DNA from: Variovorax gossypii
GTDB lineage: Bacteria; Pseudomonadota; Gammaproteobacteria; Burkholderiales; Burkholderiaceae_C
Assembly: GCF_003965815.1 (NCBI RefSeq)
Contig: NZ_RXOE01000001.1
Coordinates: 372,001 to 436,000 of the forward strand
Reading direction: 5' to 3'
Length of the DNA: 64,000 bases
Under the pieces are notes generated by a model. It ran no database searches, was not told the DNA's origin, and saw only the letters and a program-made list of their open reading frames with translations. The position numbers were made by a program, and so were the translations under genes. Of the stretch, positions 58,203-64,000 are shown piece by piece. Position 1 is the first letter of the stretch. Every line of letters begins with the position of its first letter.

Positions 58203-58608
58203 GGTGCCTGACCCTCTGCTGGAGCGCTTTCCCCGCCCGCCGACCGCTGAGCTCTTCGGCCAGCGCGTGCTGGAGTTCGACCGGGCCAGGGGCACGATCC
58301 GGCTGAGCTTCACGGCCACCGATGCATTCCTGAACCCCGCCGGAGCGGTGCAAGGCGGCATCCTGGCGGCGATGCTCGACGACACGATGGGCCCGGCGCT
58401 GTGGGTGCTCAACGGCGAGGAAACGTACTCCGTCACCATCGACTTCAGCGTGTCCTTCCTGGCCGCCGCGAAGCCCGGCCTGCTGTACGGCGAAGGCCGC
58501 GTCGTGCAGCGCGGCAGGAGCATCGCCTTTCTCGAGGCGCAACTGAGCGACGCGGAGGGCCGCATCGTCGCGCGCTCCACCGCGAGCGCGCGCATCGTGA
58601 AGGCCTGA
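58201..58608 (+). CDS. PaaI family hotdog thioesterase
   Basis: A 135-residue single-domain hotdog thioesterase: LNPAGAVQGGILAAMLDDTMG (active-site Gln/Gly and Asp region), YSVTIDFSVSFLAAAKPG and the final ARSTASARIVKA. Its ribosome site is sealed in a hairpin reaching back to the azoR copy 2 stop, so its translation probably depends on azoR. A link between an azoreductase/quinone reductase and a thioesterase suggests that both act on the same inducing compound, but this is inferred. Confidence 0.88.
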   Translation: MVPDPLLERFPRPPTAELFGQRVLEFDRARGTIRLSFTATDAFLNPAGAVQGGILAAMLDDTMGPALWVLNGEETYSVTIDFSVSFLAAAKPGLLYGEGRVVQRGRSIAFLEAQLSDAEGRIVARSTASARIVKA

Positions 58609-58627
58609 TGCGGCGAACTGCAAGCGC

Positions 58628-59080
58628 TCAGGCCGACAGCTGCTTGCGGAAGCCGATCGACAGCCGGTTCCAGCTGTTGATCGCATTGATCGCCATCGTC
58701 AGGTCGACCCGTTCGGCCTCGCTGAACTGCGCCGCGAGCGCCTCGTAGGCCTCGTCGGGTACGTGCGTGAGCGAGACCTGCGTCACCGCTTCGGTCCACG
58801 ACAGCGCGGCGCGCTCGCGCCCGGTGAAGAAGGGAGTCTCGTGCCAGACACTCAGCGTGGCCAGGCGGCGGTCGGTTTCACCGGCCTTGCGCAGGTCGGC
58901 CGTGTGCAGGTCGATGCAGTAGGCGCAGCCGTTGATCTGCGAGGCGCGCAGCTTGACCATGTCGAGCAGCTTCGGCTCCAGGCCGAGCTTGCCGATGGCC
59001 ACCTCGAAGGCGATCAGCGCCTTGAGCGCGTCGGGCGAGGCCTTGTAGAAATCGAGGCGGGATTCGGAGTGCGCTTGCAT
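58628..59080 (-). CDS. AhpD-like carboxymuconolactone decarboxylase family protein
   Basis: A 150-residue all-helical protein of the CMD/AhpD fold with the redox motif CAYCIDLH (Cys52, Cys55, His59) typical of alkylhydroperoxidase D-like proteins, plus FTGRERAALSWTEAVT and NAINSWNRLSIGFR, characteristic of this subgroup. Likely a thiol peroxidase. Divergent from a MocR-type regulator with 103 bases between. Confidence 0.9.
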   Translation of the reverse strand: MQAHSESRLDFYKASPDALKALIAFEVAIGKLGLEPKLLDMVKLRASQINGCAYCIDLHTADLRKAGETDRRLATLSVWHETPFFTGRERAALSWTEAVTQVSLTHVPDEAYEALAAQFSEAERVDLTMAINAINSWNRLSIGFRKQLSA

Positions 59081-59106
59081 GTCGGGTTCCTTCTTGGGTA
59101 GTGGTT

Positions 59107-59183
59107 CAATCCTGACTCGATGCTAGGAGCCGGGGCCGCCGCCGGCGGCGGCCAATCCGGAGCATTCGCAGGAGACCAATCCG
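59107..59183. promoter_or_regulatory. Repeated CAATCC elements in the CMD/MocR intergenic region
   Basis: CAATCC occurs three times in the same orientation: within TCAATCCTG (59106-59114), CCAATCCG (59152-59159) and CCAATCCG (59176-59183). The last two are 24 bases apart and the third touches the MocR start codon. MocR regulators usually bind direct repeats, so these may be its operators. Confidence 0.5.
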
Positions 59184-60617
59184 ATGGAATTGCACGTCGT
59201 CATCGAAGGCGACAAGGACCTGACCGGGCAGCTCTACCGGCAGCTGAAGGAAGCGATCCGCGCTGGCCGGCTGGCCGCCGGCGAAAGGCTGCCGCCGTCG
59301 CGGCTTCTCGCCGAGCGACTGGGCCTGTCGCGCAAGACGGTGTCGGAGGTTTATGCCCGGCTGACCTTCGACCGGCTACTCACCGCGCGCGTCGGCAGCG
59401 GCACCTTCGTGGCCGAAGGCGCGGCGCGCAAGCCGGCGCCCGTGGCGGCACGGGCGCTCGCGGGCTCGGCGATGGTCGAGCACTGGCGCGGCATGAGCAC
59501 GCCGCTGCGGCATCCCGCGCCGGCGGGCAGCGCGCGCTACGAGTACATCGGCGGGGCTCCGGCGCGCGATCTCTTTCCGCACGCCGACTGGCGCCGCTGC
59601 GTGCTGCATGCGCTGCGGCAGGGCGCGCGCTCGCGCGGGCTGTACGGCGACGCCGAAGGGCTGCATGAACTGCGCGATGGCATCGCCCGGCATGCCAGCT
59701 TTTCCAGGGGCGTGCGCTGCGGCGCGGCCGACGTCCTCGTCACCAACGGCGCGCAGCAGGCGCTCGACCTGATCGCACGGGTGCTGGTCGAGCCCGGGAG
59801 CACGGTCGCGATGGAGGAGCCCGGCTACCCGCCGGCCCGGCTGCTGCTGGAGGCGCAGGGCGCGAAGGTGGTGGGCGTGCCGGTCGACCGCGAGGGGCTG
59901 GTGGTCGAGTGCATTCCCGACGGCACGCGGCTGATCTACGTGACGCCTGCGCACCAGTTTCCGCTGGGCGTGCCGATGAGCGAGCGCCGCCGCAGGGCGC
60001 TGCTGGCGCGTGCAGACGAGCTGGGCGCCATCGTGATCGAGGACGACTACGACAGCGAATTCCGCTACGAGGGCCGCCCGGCCGATTCGCTGCAGAGCAT
60101 GGACGAGCACGGCCGCGTGGCCTTCGTCGGCACCTTCTCGAAGACGCTTTCGCCCGATCTGCGGCTGGGCTACCTGGTCGCACCGCTGGCGGTGCTGGAG
60201 GCCGTGGGCACGGCCAGGCACCTGACCGACTGGCACACCTCGACGCAGGCGCAATGGGCGCTTGCCAAGTTCATTGCCGACGGCGACCTCAACAGGCACA
60301 TCCGCCGCTGCCACGCGGCCTACGCGGCGCGGCGGGAGCGCATCGTGCGACGCTTCGCGGACGAGCTGTCGCCCTGGTTCGAGCTGCTGCCGGTGACGGC
60401 CGGCATCCACATGGCGGCCATCTGCAGGCGCGAGATCGACATCGGCCAGCTCATCGCGCTGGCCCGGAGGGTCGACGTGGGGCTGTATCCGCTGGCGCCG
60501 TTCTTCCATTTCTCGCCGCCGCGTCCGGGGCTGATGCTGGGTTTCGGCGCCATCGACGAGGCGGACATCGATCCGTCGCTGGACCGGGTACGCGACGTGC
60601 TCCTGCAGATGGGTTGA
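59184..60617 (+). CDS. MocR family regulator (GntR HTH fused to aminotransferase-like domain)
   Basis: A 477-residue fusion: a GntR winged helix at ~1-75 (QLYRQLKEAIRAGRL, LAERLGLSRKTVSEVYARL), a linker, then a type I aminotransferase fold. The PLP lysine is in GTFSKTLSP (Lys ~320), with EDDYDSEFRYEG (PLP-binding Asp and Tyr) and RLGYLVAP. Such proteins use PLP and sometimes an amino compound as effector. It is divergent from the AhpD-like gene and probably controls it. Starts at ATG 59184; a GGAGA ribosome site lies at 59171-59175. Confidence 0.9.
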   Translation: MELHVVIEGDKDLTGQLYRQLKEAIRAGRLAAGERLPPSRLLAERLGLSRKTVSEVYARLTFDRLLTARVGSGTFVAEGAARKPAPVAARALAGSAMVEHWRGMSTPLRHPAPAGSARYEYIGGAPARDLFPHADWRRCVLHALRQGARSRGLYGDAEGLHELRDGIARHASFSRGVRCGAADVLVTNGAQQALDLIARVLVEPGSTVAMEEPGYPPARLLLEAQGAKVVGVPVDREGLVVECIPDGTRLIYVTPAHQFPLGVPMSERRRRALLARADELGAIVIEDDYDSEFRYEGRPADSLQSMDEHGRVAFVGTFSKTLSPDLRLGYLVAPLAVLEAVGTARHLTDWHTSTQAQWALAKFIADGDLNRHIRRCHAAYAARRERIVRRFADELSPWFELLPVTAGIHMAAICRREIDIGQLIALARRVDVGLYPLAPFFHFSPPRPGLMLGFGAIDEADIDPSLDRVRDVLLQMG

Positions 60618-60756
60618 ATCCGATCCGGGTACAGCTGCGTACCCCCACACGGCAAGAATGGAGGGCTTCCGATATCTTCCGTGGTGCGCAGAACGCGTCG
60701 ATACTGTGCCCGGAAACCCCAGTCCTGCCGGCAACGCACCGGTCCGAACACGCTCA

Positions 60757-63555
60757 ATGACTCAAACAGGCTCCTCGAAAATCCGCCTCGGCTTGCATAC
60801 CCGCCTGAGCCTCGGCGTGGCGGCCGTGGTCCTGCTGGCCACCTTCGCGATCGCCACCGTCGCCCTGCACCTGGTCAAGAGCAACATGCGGGCCTCGATC
60901 GCGGCCGAAGAACTGGCCCGGGTGAGCGCCATCGCCGATGCCATCGACCAGAAGTTCGACAGCCGCCGCATCCTGTTGCAGACCTTCGGCGGCACCGTGA
61001 AGGCGCAGGACTTCCAGGCCGACGCGGCGCTGCAGGCCTTCCTGGAAAAGCACGTCTCGCTGCGCCAGGCCTTCGACAACGTCGCCTTCCTCGACATGGA
61101 CGGCAACCTGGTGGCCAACCTGAACGGCGCGCAGGCCATCGGCAAGGTGAACGTCAAGGACCGGGCCTACTTCCAGCAGACCGTCGCCTCCAGGGCGGGC
61201 CTGGTGTCGGAGCCTTACCGGAACAGGCTCAACGGGCTGGCCCAGGTGGCCATCACCGAACCTGTGCTCGACCACGCGGGGCAGGTGAGGTTCGTGATTT
61301 CGGGCGCCATCAACCTGAAGGAACGCAACGTCCTGGGCACGCTGACCGACGTCAAGTTCGGCAAGACCGGCTACCTGTTCGTGACCACCACGGACGGCGT
61401 GGTGGTCGACCATCCGCGCACCTCGCGCATCCTCAACCAGATCCAGGCGGACGGCGGCGGCACGCCCCAGATCCTTCGCGCACTGGCCGGCTTCCAGGGC
61501 TCCAGCGAAGGCGTCGACGAGGCCGGCGTGCCAGCCCTCTACGCCTTCGACCGCGCGGAGAGCGCGAACTGGATCGTCGGCGCGCTGTACCCGCGCCGCG
61601 AGGCCTTCGCGACCGTGGACGCCATCGAGCGCGGCGCCTGGCTCGGCGCACTGGCGCTGGCGTTTTCGGCAGGCGCCCTGGCACTGGCCGTGGCCCGCAG
61701 GCAGCTCAGGCCGCTGGCCGACCTGCACCGGCACATGCGCTTCACCCAGGAAGCCCCGGAGGACGCCCCTCACGACGAGATGGCGCAGCGCAGCTACACC
61801 CGCGACGAGATCGGCGACCTCGCGCGCACCTTCGACGAGCTGATGGAGCAGCGGCGCGCCATCGAGCGCAGCCTCGCGCACAGCGAGGCGCAGGTGCGCA
61901 TCATCGCGGACAGCATTCCGGCGATGGTGTCGCACGTCGACGCCTCGCTGCGCTACACCTTCGTCAATGCCCACGTGCGGGCCCTGCACAACAACGCGTC
62001 GCTGGTGGGCCGCCTGATGCCCGACGTGCGCGGCCCGGCCGACTTCGCGGTGGTGGAGCCGCATTTCCTGCGTGCGCTGGCCGGGGAGACGGTGATCATC
62101 GAGAAGTCGGGCGATCCGGCGCTGGGCATCGGCGACCGCACCTTCAAGGCCCACTACATCCCCGACCTCGACGCCGACGGCAAGGTGTGCGGCGTGTTCT
62201 CGATGACCTTCGACATCAGCGAGGAGGTCAAGATCCGCCGCGCCCTGACGGAGCAGGAAACCCGCCTGCGCGACGTGACCGACAGCATTCCGGCGCTGGT
62301 CGGCTATTTCGACCGCCAGCAGAACTGCCTGTTCGCCAACGTCAGGGCGCGCCAGATGGCGGGCCTGGGCGAGGGGGCTCCGCTGCAGGGCACGACGTTG
62401 CGCTCGGCGTTGGGCAGGACGATCTATTCCCAGCTCAAACCGTACCTTCCGGTCATGTTCTCGGGCAAGAAGGTGCGCTTTCCGGTGCGCGCGCCGCTGC
62501 ACGGCAAGCAGGGCTACTTCCAGGTCAACCTGATCCCGGACAAGAACCTGCGCGGCGAGGTCGTGGGCTTCTACCTGATGTCCTTCAACATCACGGCGCT
62601 GAAGGAGGCCGAGCTGCGCCAGGCGGAGAGCGAGCTGCGCCTGCGCGCCATCACCGACAACATGCCGGCGCTGATCACCTACATCGATCGCGACGAGAAG
62701 ATCACCTTCGCCAACGCCACCAGCCGCGAATGGCTCGGGCTCGACCCGGCGCAGGTGCTGGGGCGCCACATCCAGGAGGTGGCCGGCCGCGAGGTCTACG
62801 TGTCGCGCCAGCCAATGCTCGCCAGGGCGCTGGCCGGCGAGCGCGTGGAGTTCGAGTCGCGCACGCAGCGCGCGGGCTTCGAGCGCATCACCCAGGTCAT
62901 CTACGTGCCAGACGTGCGCACCGACGGGCTGACGCACGGCATCTTCTCGCTGGCGCTGGACATCACGGCGCTGAAGGTGGTGGAGCACAAGCTCATCGAG
63001 CTGGCCCGGCTCGACACGCTCACCGGCCTGCCCAACCGGCTGGCCTTCAACGAGTACCTGCCCGACGCGGTGCTGCGCGGGCAGCTCACCGGCCATGCGT
63101 TGGCGCTGATGTTCCTCGACATCGATCACTTCAAGGCCATCAACGACACGATGGGCCACGCCGTGGGCGACGCGGTGCTGGCCGAGTACGCGCGCAGGCT
63201 GCAGGCCTGCGTGCGCGGCACCGACATGGTGGCCCGGCTGGCCGGCGACGAGTTCGTGCTGGTGCTGGAAGGGCTCGGCACGCCGGAGGCGGCGGCCGTG
63301 GTCGCGGAAAAGATCGTGCAGCGCGTCCACATGCCGCCCTTCGTGGTGGACGGCCAGCGCGTGGACGTCACGACCAGCATCGGCATCGCGTTCCACCGCG
63401 CGGCCGGCTCCTCGGCCACCGCCACCGAGCTTCTGGCTCGGGCGGACGCCGCTCTCTACAACGCGAAGGCGGCCGGGCGTGACCGGTTCGCGTTCTTCAT
63501 GCCCTCGGGCGAATCGAACTCGAGCAGCGATTCGCCCACGCGGCAGGAGCACTGA
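60757..63555 (+). CDS. Cache-PAS-GGDEF sensory diguanylate cyclase with AGDEF motif
   Basis: A 932-residue membrane sensor. An N-terminal helix (~18-40), a periplasmic dCache-type region (~45-285; AFLDMDGNLVANL, KDRAYFQQTV, GKTGYLFVTTTDGVVVDHP), a second helix (~293-312), a HAMP-like region, three PAS domains (~385-500, ~505-630, ~635-750), and a GGDEF domain. The active site reads LAGDEF (~828), with Ala for the first Gly; the inhibitory RGTD precedes it. AGDEF enzymes can be active in other bacteria. The ATG at 60757 is preferred; an earlier ATG at 60658 would add a 33-residue polar stretch. Confidence 0.9.
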   Translation: MTQTGSSKIRLGLHTRLSLGVAAVVLLATFAIATVALHLVKSNMRASIAAEELARVSAIADAIDQKFDSRRILLQTFGGTVKAQDFQADAALQAFLEKHVSLRQAFDNVAFLDMDGNLVANLNGAQAIGKVNVKDRAYFQQTVASRAGLVSEPYRNRLNGLAQVAITEPVLDHAGQVRFVISGAINLKERNVLGTLTDVKFGKTGYLFVTTTDGVVVDHPRTSRILNQIQADGGGTPQILRALAGFQGSSEGVDEAGVPALYAFDRAESANWIVGALYPRREAFATVDAIERGAWLGALALAFSAGALALAVARRQLRPLADLHRHMRFTQEAPEDAPHDEMAQRSYTRDEIGDLARTFDELMEQRRAIERSLAHSEAQVRIIADSIPAMVSHVDASLRYTFVNAHVRALHNNASLVGRLMPDVRGPADFAVVEPHFLRALAGETVIIEKSGDPALGIGDRTFKAHYIPDLDADGKVCGVFSMTFDISEEVKIRRALTEQETRLRDVTDSIPALVGYFDRQQNCLFANVRARQMAGLGEGAPLQGTTLRSALGRTIYSQLKPYLPVMFSGKKVRFPVRAPLHGKQGYFQVNLIPDKNLRGEVVGFYLMSFNITALKEAELRQAESELRLRAITDNMPALITYIDRDEKITFANATSREWLGLDPAQVLGRHIQEVAGREVYVSRQPMLARALAGERVEFESRTQRAGFERITQVIYVPDVRTDGLTHGIFSLALDITALKVVEHKLIELARLDTLTGLPNRLAFNEYLPDAVLRGQLTGHALALMFLDIDHFKAINDTMGHAVGDAVLAEYARRLQACVRGTDMVARLAGDEFVLVLEGLGTPEAAAVVAEKIVQRVHMPPFVVDGQRVDVTTSIGIAFHRAAGSSATATELLARADAALYNAKAAGRDRFAFFMPSGESNSSSDSPTRQEH

Positions 63556-63576
63556 CCACCGGCGGCAGGGCGAGGC

Positions 63577-63999
63577 TCAGGGGCGAGCCAGCACGAGGTT
63601 CTCGTGACGGCCTTCGCCGAGGACGAACCACGTCGTGCCCCGGCGCACGAAGCCGTGCTTCTCGTAGAAGCCGCAGGCCCGCTCGTTTCTTGCGTTGACC
63701 GTCAGCCACATCGCGTCGCTGCCGGTTCGCTCGCGAGCCGTGGCGCAGGCTTCGTCGAGCAGGGCGGAGCCCACGCCCGAGCGGGTGAACGGCTCTTGCA
63801 CGTAGAGCGTGCAAAGCTCTGTGCCGGCCACGGATGACAGGGGCGGAGGCTGCGGGGCGTCGAACCCCAGGCGCGCGTAGCCGAGCAGGTGGCCGTCGGC
63901 CTCGGCGACGATCAACCCGGTGCCGGCGTCGTCCATCCACCCCGTGAACGCGGCGGGCGTGAACTGTTCGAGCACGTAGCGCGCGAGCAGGTCGCTCAC
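63577..63999 (-). CDS. GNAT family acetyltransferase, N-terminus outside the window
   Basis: The visible 140 residues cover most of a GNAT domain: strand GLIVAEADGHLLGYARLG, LCTLYVQEPFTRSGVGSALLDEA (acetyl-CoA loop RSGVGSA), WLTVNARNERACGFYEKHGF. A GTG at the window edge lies in frame, but typical relatives have another ~25-35 residues before this point, so the start is probably upstream of the window. Likely an N-acetyltransferase of unknown substrate; ends 22 bases from the convergent sensor gene. Confidence 0.85.
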   Translation of the reverse strand: MSDLLARYVLEQFTPAAFTGWMDDAGTGLIVAEADGHLLGYARLGFDAPQPPPLSSVAGTELCTLYVQEPFTRSGVGSALLDEACATARERTGSDAMWLTVNARNERACGFYEKHGFVRRGTTWFVLGEGRHENLVLARP

Positions 64000-64000
64000 G

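Noticed and set aside
60627..60644. GGGTAC/GTACCC inverted repeat after the MocR gene
   Set aside because: Only six pairs, no T-tract, and no clear regulatory context.

Overview
The window is a 64 kb piece of a GC-rich chromosome. It looks like a betaproteobacterium of the Comamonadaceae, most likely Variovorax or a close relative. This is inferred from gene content: tandem HAAT-type substrate-binding proteins with livHMGF, DmdB/DmdC-like acyl-CoA enzymes, paired FMN-azoreductase/LysR units, and a C-rich/G-rich intergenic repeat of a kind I associate with that family. No tRNA, rRNA, CRISPR array, insertion sequence or prophage was seen.

Layout. 1-4 kb: the end of a peptide deformylase gene, a DoxX membrane protein, and an amino-acid ABC transporter (binding protein and two permeases) with no ATPase gene beside it. 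3.9-5.5 kb: a Thr/Ile-rich leader peptide, alternative hairpins and a terminator in front of homoserine dehydrogenase. 5.5-8.3 kb: a minus-strand operon of a HAD phosphatase, phosphoglucomutase and a PPC/DUF296 protein. 8.4-11.4 kb: an I78-inhibitor-like lipoprotein and two cyclic-di-GMP proteins. 11.4-14.9 kb: map-glnD. 15-19 kb: purL. 19-23 kb: selO-msrB-yciB-bolA-ppiC on the minus strand. 23-28 kb: an AraC-type regulator divergent from two exported ester/amide hydrolase lipoproteins with look-alike N-termini.

28-50 kb is one long plus-strand block for acid uptake and breakdown. It holds an acyl-CoA ligase, two near-identical periplasmic binding proteins with duplicated promoters, livHMGF, a FadB-like bifunctional enzyme, an exported PM20D1-like M20 peptidase, a thiolase, a DmdC-like acyl-CoA dehydrogenase, a small membrane protein, a Dabb protein, two SDRs, a PaaI thioesterase, an MDR reductase, an AidB-like dehydrogenase and a glutathione transferase. 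Together they could take up a carboxylic acid or amide, release or activate the acyl part, and run it through beta-oxidation.

50-59 kb is an accessory-looking mosaic. It contains a fimbrial-like protein, two copies of an azoR/LysR divergent unit in mirror orientation that share a 16-bp operator-like sequence, a 55-residue exported peptide, several very small membrane or unknown proteins, a 2OG-Fe(II)-oxygenase-like protein, a polyglycine beta-lactamase-fold lipoprotein and a PaaI thioesterase whose ribosome binding site is locked in a hairpin. 58.6-64 kb holds an AhpD-like protein divergent from a MocR regulator, a large Cache/PAS/GGDEF sensor and the edge of a GNAT acetyltransferase gene.

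The most interesting items are the hom attenuator, the mirror-image azoR/LysR pairs, the exported M20 peptidase inside a beta-oxidation cluster, the duplicated binding-protein promoters with paired palindromes between them, and the tiny exported peptide.
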